A stretch of DNA of 64,000 bases from Megaera sp965229545 (GTDB lineage Bacteria; Pseudomonadota; Alphaproteobacteria; Rickettsiales; Rickettsiaceae), in assembly GCA_965229545.1 (NCBI GenBank), contig OZ245887.1, positions 496,001 through 560,000 on the forward strand. The letters run 5' to 3'. This document shows, piece after piece, positions 45,572-55,748 of the stretch (its first letter is position 1; each line of letters starts with the position of its first letter). The translations under genes and the position numbers were made by a program. The notes under the pieces are model-generated. The model saw only the letters and a list, made by a program, of their open reading frames with translations, made no database searches and was not told the origin of the DNA.

Positions 45572-46403
45572 GAAACCTCATATTTTTGTTGTCGGTAACG
45601 AAAAAGGTGGGGCTGGAAAAACTACATGTTCAATGCATTTGATTATTGGTCTGCTCGAGCGGGGGTATCAGATTGCAAGTATTGATGTAGACTCTCGGCA
45701 GGGGTCACTAAGCAGCTACATAAATAATCGCAAATTATATAACGACAAAAATCCTGATAATAAAGTACTAATGCCGGTGCATTTTCATATTCAGGATAGT
45801 CCTAAACAGAGTTTAGCTGAGAAAGAAGAAGAAAAAAATCGTTTTAGGCAAGTTTTAGATCAAATCAGGGATTATGCAGACTATGTGGTAATTGATACAC
45901 CCGGAAGTTATACCCATTTGTCAAGATTTGCCCATTCTTATGCGGATACGGTAATTACTCCCGTAAACGACAGTTTTCTAGATTTAGACGTAATGGCTAA
46001 AATAGACGCTGAAACTTTTGATATATTAAAACCGTCCATTTACAGCCAAATGATCTGGGAACAAAAAATGGAAAGGGCAGCCAGGGATAAAGGTTCAATT
46101 GATTGGATAGTGCTTAGGAATCGACTGGCAAACCTCGATGCTCATAATAAAAGAAACGTCAACGACACACTTGAGAAGTTATCAAAAAGAATTTCTTTTC
46201 GTATTGTTCCCGGTTTTAGCGAAAGAGTTATTTTTAGGGAATTATTTCCCCACGGCTTAACTTTGCTTGATTTAAAAGTAGCAAATTACAATAAGGCTTT
46301 TAGCATTTCTCATGTAGCTGCAAGGCAGGAATTAAGGTCTTTTCTCGACGCTTTGGGGGTAAAAAACCTTGAGAAGAAAGAGGCAGCTGCAGCAGGGTTA
46401 TAA
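45558..46403 (+). CDS. mipZ: ParA-family ATPase, MipZ-like division-site regulator
   Basis: 281 residues. Deviant Walker A GNEKGGAGKTTCSMHL (about 13-28), IASIDVDSRQGSLSSYI (switch I) and VVIDTPGSYTHLSRFAHSY (Walker B). The length, the HIQDSPKQSLAEKEEE insert and the C-terminal GFSERVIFRELFPHGLTLLD match alphaproteobacterial MipZ, which forms polar gradients that keep FtsZ at midcell. It overlaps pepA by 14 bp. Confidence 0.9.
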   Translation: MSPNKKPHIFVVGNEKGGAGKTTCSMHLIIGLLERGYQIASIDVDSRQGSLSSYINNRKLYNDKNPDNKVLMPVHFHIQDSPKQSLAEKEEEKNRFRQVLDQIRDYADYVVIDTPGSYTHLSRFAHSYADTVITPVNDSFLDLDVMAKIDAETFDILKPSIYSQMIWEQKMERAARDKGSIDWIVLRNRLANLDAHNKRNVNDTLEKLSKRISFRIVPGFSERVIFRELFPHGLTLLDLKVANYNKAFSISHVAARQELRSFLDALGVKNLEKKEAAAAGL

Positions 46404-46857
46404 CATTTTTCGAATATTTTTTGCAGCTGCTGACAAAGATTTGATTATAAATTAATCTTTAAAGAGTCTATAAGGAGGAAGTTATGCAAAAAATAGAAAC
46501 TGTTTGTGTAATTGGAGCTGGGGTAATGGGAAGCGGTATAGCTGCCCAAGTTGCCAACTCTAAAACTAATGTTATTTTACTTGATGTTGCCGATAATAAG
46601 TCAGGTAATAAAAACAAAATTGTAAACGATGCTTATGATAAGTTATTTACACAAAAACCTGCTCCACTATCTCACCCTAATTATGCCAAAATACATAAAA
46701 TCGGGAATTTAGAAGATGACATTTCTCTAATAAAAGAAGCAGATTTAGTTATTGAAGTAATTGTTGAAAAACTTGAAATAAAGCATCAATTGTATGAATC
46801 TGTTAGTAAATACCTGAAACCGACAGCAATATTAGCATCCAATACGAGTCAATCAAT

Positions 46858-48027
46858 TTATTTTGTGTAAGTTGTTGTATTTTTTAATTCCAGTAAATCA
46901 TGCCTAAAATCCCCGCATAAAATTTCAAATTGATTCAATGCCAAAAACCAATTTTTAATCGGCATGGTCCATTTTTTGGCAGCATTTTTTAGAGCCAAAA
47001 ATACGATTTTTAAAATAGACTTATCATCTGGAAAAACCCCTTTATTGTTGATGATTTGTCTGATTTGACGATTTATCGATTCTATCGCATTGGTAGTATA
47101 AATTACCCGCCTAATCTCATCAGGAAAAGCAAAAAGAGGAATAATCCCGCTCCAATTCCTTTGCCAAATATCAGAGATCACAGGATATTTATTATCCCAT
47201 TTAGCAGCAAACGATTTTAGCTCCAGATATCCTATTTCTTCGCTGTTTGCAGTGTAAATCCTTTTAAGATCCGCTGTGACCGCTTTTAAATCCTTATATA
47301 AGAAACATATTTTACAGAATTCCTCGCCATATGTACTATACAGAGTTGTACAATCGTATTAGGATAAATGCTATTTATGGCTTCAGGAAAGCCTTTTAAT
47401 CCATCAACGCATGCTACATATATCTGTTTTATCCCTCTGTTCTTTAGCTCAGTTACAACCTGCATCCAAAACTTGGAACCTTCATTTTTACCGACCCAGA
47501 TCCCCAGTAATTCCTTTTTCCCTTCCATGTTAACACCTATTGCAAGATATACCGCTTTGTTAATTACTGTATGATTATCCCTTGCTTTAACGTGTATGCA
47601 ATCCAAATATAATATTGGATATACATCGTCTAGGGACCTGTTTTGCCATGTAGTAACTTCTTCTATTACTCCGTCAGTGACAGTTGATATAAGGTCCTTG
47701 GAAATATTGGTCTGGTATATCTCCTCTAAATGGCCCTGTATCTCACTGACAGTCATCCCTCTTGCATATAGTGAAATCACTTTATCATCAAAACCACTAA
47801 ATCTCCTAACTCCTTCAGGAATCAATTGAGGTTCAAATTCTCCTTCCCTGTCCCTCGAAACATCTACGGTAATCTGATGACCGTCGTCATCTATAATCGT
47901 TTTTTCATAACTGCTGTTGCGACGATTATTATCGCTCTTGATTATCTTACTATGTTTAGAATAACCTAGATCGTGTTCTAATTCACTTTCAAGAATTCTC
48001 TCTACTATTTGCTTTTTAAGTTTATTA
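46858..48027 (-). pseudogene. IS256-family transposase, broken
   Basis: Two open pieces (46858-47181 and 47286-47825) are separated by a 2-bp insertion near 47297. The 5' part is interrupted at 48028 by an IS630; the N-terminal codons continue at 49162-49269. The DDE residues are still encoded, but no single protein can be made. Confidence 0.9.
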
Positions 48028-49159
48028 TTACTCTGGCCTTTAAATATTGAACATTATATAGTAGCATAAGCTATTTCTTTCTTTTTAAAATAATTTTGAA
48101 TTTTTATACCATTAAACTGAATTTGTGTTAAATAGGACCGTACATTAATTGTTAAATCTTTTACTGATTTTAGTACTCGAAAATTATTGGAGTTAGCTTT
48201 GACATCTTGGTTTACAAGTTCTTGTGGATTCATATCAGGACAATATGATGGTAAATAAAACAATTCTAGCTTGTCCTTATGTCTTTCTACATAAGCTTTT
48301 ACCTTTTTACTGTGATGCACTCTATGATTATCTAATATCAAAAATATTTTCTGCTTAATTTGTCTGATCAGTCTACCTAAAAATTCAATACACTTTTTGC
48401 TGGTAAAATTATCTTCAAATACCATCCAGTTCATAAACCCTTACGGACTAATAGCAGCTAGCATATTACATTTAAATCTTGAGCCACTTCTCTTGATTGC
48501 TGGGGTCTTGCCTTTAAGACCATATGTTTTACCTCGATTATCTGTTGATTGTATCCCCATTTCATCTCCCCAATAAATTCTAGCACTTTCTTTCATTGCA
48601 CGAGACTTGATTTCTGGATATGTGACTGTTAACCATTCTGTTATCTTCTCTGGATTACGTTGATAGGCTGATTTAATTGGTTTTTGAGACGTAAAACCCA
48701 ATCTATTCATAATTTTTCTTATGGAACGCCTGTTATACTGATAAAGGTAATTGGATTCTATATATTCTTGTACCACTTTACTATTCCATAACGTATAATC
48801 CATTCCCAATTCATCAGGTGTATGTGATAAAATTTTAGATTTTAATTCCTCTTCTTGATTTTTACTGATTTTAGATCCTGTTCCTACCTTTACTCCTCGC
48901 TTCTTATAGCGAAAGCTTTCTTCCTTATACATTTTGTACTCTTTAAGATATTTCCATATAGAACTCCTAGAAAACCCAAAGGTAATAGATGCTTGTTTCT
49001 TGCTTATTCCATGTATAACTATTGCTTCCACTGCTTTCTTTCTTAATATCTTGAGATCGCTTGGTGATAATTTTTTATTAGACATTTTGTTATTACTCTT
49101 GATACAATATCATTATATCATTTCTCTAATGTTAGTTCAATATTTAAAGGCCGGAGTAA
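48028..49159 (-). mobile_element. IS630-family element (1132 bp) inside IS256 copy 3
   Basis: Starts TTACTCTGGCC at 48028 and ends GGCCGGAGTAA at 49159, with TA on both sides (48026-48027, 49160-49161). Removing it restores the IS256 sequence gtttattaaataatcc. Confidence 0.95.
48054..49085 (-). pseudogene. IS630 transposase with nonsense codon
   Basis: 343 codons with a single CAA-to-TAA change at 48438-48440 (AISP-stop-GFMNW), giving open pieces of 214 and 126 codons. Otherwise the HTH and DDE motifs are as in the intact copy. The same mutation occurs in the copy at 50904-52035. Confidence 0.9.
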
Positions 49160-49634
49160 TAAATAATCCACCCGCGACCAAATAATTCAGATGGATCTGC
49201 TTTTGATAGTAATTCTTCGACTAATTTAGTATTTATATCTACTTCTTTTTCTGCTAATTTTTTAGCCATTTTTTCCTCTGTATTTAAGTTGCTTTTTTAT
49301 AGTATCTTCTACTATATCCTTTTGCAACTTACACAAACTATATGACAGACTCTCCAATACCTCCACTTTACCTTTATCACAATTAAAGGAGAAACTTCCT
49401 AGTAGCATCCGTACAAATTTTGTGATTACTCATTTTTTTAATCCACCAAGATATATGGAATTAGTCGAACTTATCACTGATTCTAAAACTTCGCGGGAAA
49501 TGGTATCAGCATTATCCAATTTCCTCAAGAAATTGCTGGGAAAAACAATTGTATATTGCAACGATACCCCTTGGTTTTATGCTAATGTAGAGTAGGTCTC
49601 TGATTTGAAGTAATCTCCTCAGCGACCTCTCGTC

Positions 49635-49668
49635 AAAGCGTGCGTAAAGTTTTCCCTTACACGGCTTT
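49635..49668 (-). ncRNA. Group II intron domain V
   Basis: A 34-nt hairpin: AAAGC at one end pairs with GCTTT at the other, GTGTAAG-like strand with CTTTACGCAC, capped by a GAAA tetraloop. This size and loop are the signature of the catalytic domain V. It lies 37 bp after the reverse transcriptase stop. Confidence 0.8.
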
Positions 49669-49704
49669 CCGATAACTTTCACCCACTGCATTATAGTCAC
49701 ATAA

Positions 49705-50896
49705 TTATCTTGCATATCTTGACGCCTCATTTCCTACAATTACTTGGTCTGCCAACTTGTATAGACCATGATTATTATAAAACCATGAAGGAGGATGGTC
49801 TCTCCATCCTTTTGCTCGTTTCTTATGTTTCTTCCTCAACATTATACATAGTGTCATTGTAATGTACCTATCTATCCTCCTAAAGTGTTCTCTAGAGTTT
49901 CCACCTTTGAAGTAGTTCGCCCACCCCCTAATTATTGGGTTTAGTTTCTTTTCTATAAGTTCAGGCAATAACCAATGTTGCCTTGTCCTTACTGTTTCTC
50001 GAACTTTCTCTTTGACAGTTTTCATAGCTTGGTTTGTCGGATAGTAATATGTTTTGAGTTTTCCTGTTCTTTTTGAGGCTTGTCTCACAAAGCGGAATCC
50101 AAGAAAATCAAAGCTCTCATGTCTTGTATCAATCACTTTCGTTTTATCTACATTCAGTTCAAGTTTTAGATTTTCCATAACATTATTTACTTCCTTTAAG
50201 TATTTATCGGGGCTTCTTGAGCACAGCACCACAAAATCATCTGCATAGCGAACAATATGTGCGTCAATGCCCTTTCTTATTAAACCCCTTTTCTTCCCAA
50301 GCTGTATCCAGATAGTGTAAATAAAGGTTTGCAAGTAGCGGAGAAATAACTCCACCTTGCGGCGTACCCGTTATTTGCTTTCTAATTTGCATATCTTCCA
50401 TTACACCCGCCTTCAACCAGAGTTTTATCAATCTAACAATAGAGTTATCAGTAATTCTATTGTTGATTGCCTTCAAAAGTATGTCATGAGTTATAGTGTC
50501 GAAATAGTTACTTACATCTGCATCAATGACATATCTGCATCCATAGTTGAGATATTTATATATCTCTCTATGAGCCATATGTGCACTTCGCTTAGGTCTA
50601 AACCCATATGAGAAGTCTTTAAAATCCGCTTCGAATATTGGTTCAATAACTAGTTTCATACATGTTTGCACTACACGGTCTGCAATTGTAGGTATACCTA
50701 TGGGTCTTTGTTTCCCATTAGATTTAAGGATATATACCCTTTTTACTGGGGCAGGCTTATAAGTTTTGCTTATTAAGCTATCCTTAATTTCGTTTAGAAA
50801 GACGTCCACTCCAATATCTTCTTCTATATAAGATATGGATTGTTCATCTACACCTGGTGTTCCCTTATTCGCTTTTACTTTCTTCCAAGATTGCAT
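49705..50896 (-). pseudogene. ltrA: Group II intron reverse transcriptase/maturase, frameshifted
   Basis: The N-terminal piece 50264-50896 has KANKGTPGVDEQS, RPIGIPTIADRVVQ and GTPQGGVISPLLANLYLH. One extra G in AAGAAAGGGC near 50266 shifts the frame, and the rest (to 49705) has HIVRYADDFVVLC (catalytic YADD), NVDKTKVIDTRHESFDFLGF, and the maturase X domain GWANYFKGG. There is no HNH domain. The extreme N-terminus is cut off by the IS630. Confidence 0.9.
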
Positions 50897-50903
50897 AAGA
50901 ATA

Positions 50904-52035
50904 TTACTCTGGCCTTTAAATATTGAACATTATATAGTAGCATAAGCTATTTCTTTCTTTTTAAAATAATTTTGAATTTTTATACCATTAAACTGAATTT
51001 GTGTTAAATAGGACCGTACATTAATTGTTAAATCTTTTACTGATTTTAGTACTCGAAAATTATTGGAGTTAGCTTTGACATCTTGGTTTACAAGTTCTTG
51101 TGGATTCATATCAGGACAATATGATGGTAAATAAAACAATTCTAGCTTGTCCTTATGTCTTTCTACATAAGCTTTTACCTTTTTACTGTGATGCACTCTA
51201 TGATTATCTAATATCAAAAATATTTTCTGCTTAATTTGTCTGATCAGTCTACCTAAAAATTCAATACACTTTTTGCTGGTAAAATTATCTTCAAATACCA
51301 TCCAGTTCATAAACCCTTACGGACTAATAGCAGCTAGCATATTACATTTAAATCTTGAACCACTTCTCTTGATTGCTGGGGTCTTGCCTTTAAGACCATA
51401 TGTTTTACCTCGATTATCTGTTGATTGTATCCCCATTTCATCTCCCCAATAAATTCTAGCACTTTCTTTCATTGCACGAGACTTGATTTCTGGATATGTG
51501 ACTGTTAAGCATTCTTTTATCTTCTCTGGATTACGTTGATAGGCTGATTTAATTGGTTTTTGAGACGTAAAACCCAATCTATTCATAATTTTTCTTATAG
51601 AACGCCTGTTATACTGATAAAGGTAATTGGATTCTATATATTCTTGTACCACTTTACTATTCCATAACGTATAATCCATACCCAATTCATCAGGTGTATG
51701 TGATAAAATTTTAAATTTTAATTCCTCTTCTTGATTTTTACTGATTTTAGATCCTGTTCCTACCTTTACTCCTCGCTTCTTATAGCGAAAGCTTTCTTCC
51801 TTATAAATTTTGTACTCTTTAAGATATTTCCATATAGAACTCCTAGAAAACCCAAAGGTAATAGATGCTTGTTTCTTGCTTATTCCATGTATAACTATTG
51901 CTTCCACTGCTTTCTTTCTTAATATCTTGAGATCGCTTGGTGATAATTTTTTATTAGACATTTTGTTATTACTCTTGATACAATATCATTATATCATTTC
52001 TCTAATGTTAGTTCAATATTTAAAAGCCGGAGTAA
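50904..52035 (-). mobile_element. IS630-family element (1132 bp)
   Basis: Same ends and length as the other copies, TA at 50902-50903 and 52036-52037. It truncates the intron reverse transcriptase on one side and a small gene start on the other. Confidence 0.95.
50930..51961 (-). pseudogene. IS630 transposase with nonsense codon
   Basis: Open pieces 51317-51961 and 50930-51310 are separated by the same TAA (51314-51316) as the copy at 48028. It differs from that copy at roughly nine other bases (for example KIYKEES vs KMYKEES, KECLTV vs TEWLTV). Confidence 0.9.
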
Positions 52036-52037
52036 TA

Positions 52038-52098
52038 CATTAATTTCACTAATGGATTTTAATAATTTAATTTTTCCTAAAATTTTGCTTGTCTTCAT
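52038..52098 (-). pseudogene. 5' stub of a gene cut by IS630
   Basis: Twenty codons from ATG 52098 (MKTSKILGKIKLLKSISEIN), with an AAGGA ribosome-binding site a few bases before, ending at the IS630 TA. The family is not recognised. It could be the start of the reverse transcriptase gene, but the frame does not join to it. Confidence 0.35.
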
Positions 52099-52157
52099 AA
52101 AATCAATCCTTATTGTTTTTATTATAATAGTACGGTTAGAATAATTTTAAAGCCTAT

Positions 52158-52482
52158 CTACTCTAATTCTTGTATTAATTCCTTAAAGGCCTTCTCTGTA
52201 TAAAACAAGTTTTGACAGGGAGTATAGCCTCTGATTAACCTAGTTATTTCTTTTTCCGGATTTTTTCCCTTTAATGTCTTATTGATAGCTCCGTAAAGAG
52301 GAGTAATATCTGATGCTACGGGAGGGGCTAAATGATTCCAGAAAGTCTTGCCGTAACTATCATATTCCTTAAATAAAAAATCTCCAAATATACTGAGACC
52401 TCCCCCGTATGCCATAGAAAAAGCAATAACGGCTTTGGGGTTTTTGCCCATATCAGGTAATTCTTCTCCTTTTAGGAAAAGC
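52158..52482 (-). pseudogene. C-terminal fragment of a large phage-type protein
   Basis: Open from the IS21 end (LFLKGEELPDMGKNP) through AVIAFSMAYGGGLSIFGDFL to CQNLFYTEKAFKELIQELE. The GGG-IFGDFLF and NLFYT-AF patterns recall the ends of long phage internal-virion or polyvalent proteins, from memory of such sequences and not from a search. The 5' part is cut by the IS21 terminus at 52483. Confidence 0.45.
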
Positions 52483-53021
52483 TGTTGTGCGCCAGGGGGT
52501 ATACTAGGCCACTAAAAAAGAATCTGCGCCAAGCATATTAGTCCACCCCTGCGCCAGGTGAGAAGTCCACTTTCAAAAGAAAAGAACAATGCTAATTTAG
52601 TTAATTTATTTGTTAACTAAATTAGAGTTTAAATTAAATTGAATGAGGAAATATAGTATATCAACAATTAGAGAAGTGCTGTACCAGCACATCAAAGGTA
52701 ACAGCCAAAGACAGATAGCCAGATCATTTGATCTATCGAGGGATACAATAAGAAAATATATTGAGTTAGCAAGACAAGAAAATCTCAGTATTTTAGCTAG
52801 TGATTCTGAATTAAACAGGATAGCAATCAAGGTTGAAGAAAAATTATATAAGAACGAACCTATACAGAAAGCATCTGCGATGATAATGCTTGCAGAATAT
52901 AATGAGGCAATAGGGAACTGGCTAAAACAAAGAAGTATAACCCACACCCAAATTCGGCGTTTACTATTATCAGAAGGTGTGAAAGTAAGTAATCGGAGTA
53001 TTAACTGATATATTCAAAAAA
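52483..53021 (+). mobile_element. IS21-family fragment, istA-side end
   Basis: Begins with the TGTTGTGCGCCAGGGGGTAT terminus and the repeated ctgcgccagg motifs, matching the left end of the complete IS21 (complement of 3402-3940). It stops where IS256 copy 4 begins. Confidence 0.92.
52643..53008 (+). pseudogene. istA: IstA, N-terminal 121 codons
   Basis: The helix-turn-helix region (IARSFDLSRDTIRKYI) is intact. A CGA-to-TGA change ends the frame at RSIN, and 13 bases later IS256 copy 4 begins. The catalytic domain is absent. Confidence 0.9.
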
Positions 53022-54391
53022 AAGTCTGTCATATAGTTTGTGTAAGTTGCAAAAGGATATAGTAGAAGATACTATAAAAAAGCAACTTAAATACAGAGGA
53101 AAAAATGGCTAAAAAATTAGCAGAAAAAGAAGTAGATATAAATACTAAATTAGTCGAAGAATTACTATCAAAAGCAGATCCATCTGAATTATTTGGTCGC
53201 GGGTGGATTATTTAATAAACTTAAAAAGCAAATAGTAGAGAGAATTCTTGAAAGTGAATTAGAACACGATCTAGGTTATTCTAAACATAGTAAGATAATC
53301 AAGAGCGATAATAATCGTCGCAACGGCAGTTATGAAAAAACGATTATAGATGACGACGGTCATCAGATTACCGTAGATGTTTCAAGGGACAGGGAAGGAG
53401 AATTTGAACCTCAATTGATTCCTGAAGGAGTTAGGAGATTTAGTGGTTTTGATGATAAAGTGATTTTACTATATGCAAGAGGGATGACTGTCAGTGAGAT
53501 ACATAGCCATTTAGAGGAGATATACCAGACCAATATTTCCAAGGACCTTATATCAACTGTCACTGACGGAGTAATAGAAGAAGTTACTACATGGCAAAAC
53601 AGGTCCCTAGACGATATATATCCAATATTATATTTGGATTGCATACACGTTAAAGCAAGGGATAATCATACAGTAATTAACAAAGCGGTATATCTTGCAA
53701 TAGGTGTTAACATGGAAGGGAAAAAGGAATTACTGGGGATCTGGGTCGGTAAAAATGAAGGTTCCAAGTTTTGGATGCAGGTTGTAACTGAGCTAAAGAA
53801 CAGAGGGATAAAACAGATATATGTAGCATGCGTTGATGGATTAAAAGGCTTTCCTGAAGCCATAAATAGCATTTATCCTAATACGATTGTACAACTCTGT
53901 ATAGTACATATGGCGAGGAATTCTGTAAAATATGTTTCTTATAAGGATTTAAAAGCGGTCACAGCGGATCTTAAAAGGATTTACACTGCAAACAGCGAAG
54001 AAATAGGATATCTGGAGCTAAAATCGTTTGCTGCTAAATGGGATAATAAATATCCTGTGATCTCTGATATTTGGTAAAGGAATTGGAGCGGGATTATTCC
54101 TCTTTTTACTTTTCCTGATGAGATTAGGCGGGTAATTTATACTACCAATGCGATAGAATCGATAAATCGTCAAATCAGAAAAATCATCAACAATAAAGGG
54201 GTTTTTCCAGATGATAAGTCTATTTTAAAAATCGTATTTTTGGCTCTAAAAAATGCTGCCAAAAAATGGACCATGCCGATTAAAAATTGGTCTTTGGCAT
54301 TGAATCAATTTGAAATTTTATGCGGGGATTTTAGGCATGATTTACTGGAATTAAAAAATACAACAACTTACACAAAATAAATGATTGACTC
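53022..54391 (+). mobile_element. IS256-family copy 4
   Basis: Left end AGTCTGTCATATAGTTTGTG (first base of the repeat altered), right end ATGATTGACTC at 54391. Flanks do not share a duplication. It faces copy 5 (55749-57117) in inverted orientation. Confidence 0.9.
53193..54380 (+). pseudogene. IS256-family transposase with nonsense codon
   Basis: 294 codons open from a TTG start region (full ATG at 53105 in another frame), ending at a CAA-to-TAA change at 54076 (DIW-stop-RNWSG). The remaining C-terminal codons with TTNAIESINRQ run to TAA 54378-54380. The catalytic Glu is lost from the first piece. Copy 5 shares this mutation and the IS-to-IL change at VILLYARG. Confidence 0.9.
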
Positions 54392-54393
54392 GT

Positions 54394-54965
54394 TTATTAA
54401 CTATGGTAAGATAAATCCTCCACTTTACTCTTACTCTAGCGGGTTAGTATTTTATATAGGGTCTTTCTCTAAAATACTTTCTCCTGCTGCTAGGCTAGGC
54501 TAGGTTGGATTGTTGCTCCGGAATATTTAATACAAAAACTGGAAATATTAAAAGAAGGTATGGACATCAATACGTCAACCTTATCACAATACATAATTAA
54601 TAATTATCTTAACCAGGGTTGTCTAAATGAACATCTTCAGTTTCTTAAAAACCACTATTAAGAAAAAAAGAGATATAATGGCGGAAGCAATTAAACATTA
54701 TATTCCAGAGATGGATTTTTCTATACCTAACAGTGGATTTTTTATATGGGGAAGACTTCCCGATATTAATACAAATAAGCTTTTTGTTCAGGCCCTAGAA
54801 AACAATAAAGTATCTTTTTTGCCTGGCTCAGCTTTTGGAGTTAAACATAATAGTTCTTTACTAAGTTGTTTACGTTTAAGCTTTACATTGTGTTATATTA
54901 ACATGATTGAGATAGGAATAAAACGTTTAAAACAAGCTTTAAAAGAATATAAAACTAGATCTTAA
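54394..54965 (+). pseudogene. PLP-dependent aminotransferase, 3' part, broken
   Basis: The remnant starts in the PLP region: GLVFYIGSFSKILSPAARLG with the Schiff-base Lys, then WIVAPEYLIQKLEIL, and the C-terminal SGFFIWGRLPDINTNKLF. Lesions: 5' part removed by IS256 copy 4, a 5-bp tandem duplication (ggcta) at about 54500, and an extra T near 54659. Resembles MocR/AroT-type aminotransferases of the 2-aminoadipate group. It precedes a LysE exporter, suggesting an amino-acid handling pair. Confidence 0.8.
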
Positions 54966-54984
54966 ATTAACTACAGGTTTTACT

Positions 54985-55608
54985 ATGAGTATATATAATT
55001 TTATAGAGTTAGGTATAGCGTACTTATTAGCAGCAATGATGCCTGGGCCATCTATTGCATTAATTATTAGAAATGCTCTTATAAATTCTCGTTTGTCAAG
55101 TATACAAGCTGCATTAGGTACAATATTAGGAACAGCATTACAATTTGGTTTAGTGCTGACTATTTTAGTTTTTATAGAAAATAACTTAGTCCTTTTTAAA
55201 ACATTAAAAATTTTATGCTCTATTTATTTAATATACTTAGGAATAAGGATGTTATTTGCTAGACAGCAAGAAAAATTAAGTTTAGATGAACAGAAACCTA
55301 AAAAATCATGTTTGAGTAATAACCAAAATTATCTTTTAGAAGCTTTATTTGTTGAATTTCTAAATCCTTTAGCTTTTACATTTTTTGTAAGTATAATCAC
55401 TGTCTTTGTAGATCAGATAGAATCTTTTAGGGTTAAGTTTATATGCTGGTTAGAGATTGTAATTCTAAGTTCTGTATGGTTTGTTACAGTTTCACTAGTT
55501 ATCTCTTCTGAAAAAATTACTTTTTATACTAGAAATTTTAATAGAGTATTAGAAGTATCAGCTGGATGCATATTTATATTATTTGGCAGTAAGATATTGT
55601 TGGTGTAG
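54985..55608 (+). CDS. LysE/RhtB-family amino-acid exporter
   Basis: 207 residues with six membrane helices. MMPGPSIALIIRNALINSR (about 18-36) is the family signature, and FVEFLNPLAFTFFVSII the conserved second half. It exports amino acids or derivatives from the cytoplasm. The substrate is not predictable. It is intact and 20 bp from the broken aminotransferase gene. It lies between two inverted IS256 copies. Confidence 0.88.
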   Translation: MSIYNFIELGIAYLLAAMMPGPSIALIIRNALINSRLSSIQAALGTILGTALQFGLVLTILVFIENNLVLFKTLKILCSIYLIYLGIRMLFARQQEKLSLDEQKPKKSCLSNNQNYLLEALFVEFLNPLAFTFFVSIITVFVDQIESFRVKFICWLEIVILSSVWFVTVSLVISSEKITFYTRNFNRVLEVSAGCIFILFGSKILLV

Positions 55609-55748
55609 AATTGATATGGTAATAGTTTTCTCTCAAATTATTGTCATGTTTCCATTAGTGAGATATTGATAATTTCAAGCCTATGATTCTGGTTTAGGGT
55701 TCGCAATGTGTTCCATTTATTAAATTTTTTAAATTCTGAGAACGGGAA

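Larger units (their letters stand above)
46846..49352 (-). mobile_element. IS256-family copy 3, carrying an IS630
   Basis: Ends match the family inverted repeat (GAGTC at 46846, complement ending 49352). Flanked by an 8-bp direct repeat TCCAATAC (46838-46845 and 49353-49360), the size expected for IS256. This is the only IS256 copy here with a clear target duplication. Without its internal IS630 it is about 1.37 kb. Confidence 0.95.
46484..49592 (+). pseudogene. 3-hydroxybutyryl/3-hydroxyacyl-CoA dehydrogenase, interrupted
   Basis: The first 121 codons (GAGVMGSGIAAQVANSKTN cofactor loop; AILASNTS) end at an IS256 inserted at 46846. After the IS, 49353-49592 resumes in frame as NTSTLPLSQLKEKLPSSIR, FVITHFFNPPRYMELVELIT and TIVYCNDTP, then stops at the 3' edge of a group II intron. 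The C-terminal domain is absent. Good AAGGAGG ribosome-binding site before the ATG. It once carried out 3-hydroxyacyl-CoA oxidation. Confidence 0.92.
49592..50901 (-). mobile_element. Group II intron, 5'-truncated
   Basis: Holds the intron reverse transcriptase, a 34-nt domain V and a domain VI-like hairpin with a bulged A seven bases before CTAC. The 3' boundary is therefore near 49592 (49587 is also possible). It sits antisense to the host gene. The 5' ribozyme domains I-III are missing; an IS630 starts at 50904, so the intron cannot self-splice or move. Confidence 0.85.

Noticed and set aside
49512..49730. 72-codon open frame MRRQDMQDNY... on the minus strand
   Set aside because: It covers the group II intron domains V and VI and the exon junction; the RNA structure explains the sequence and no protein family fits.
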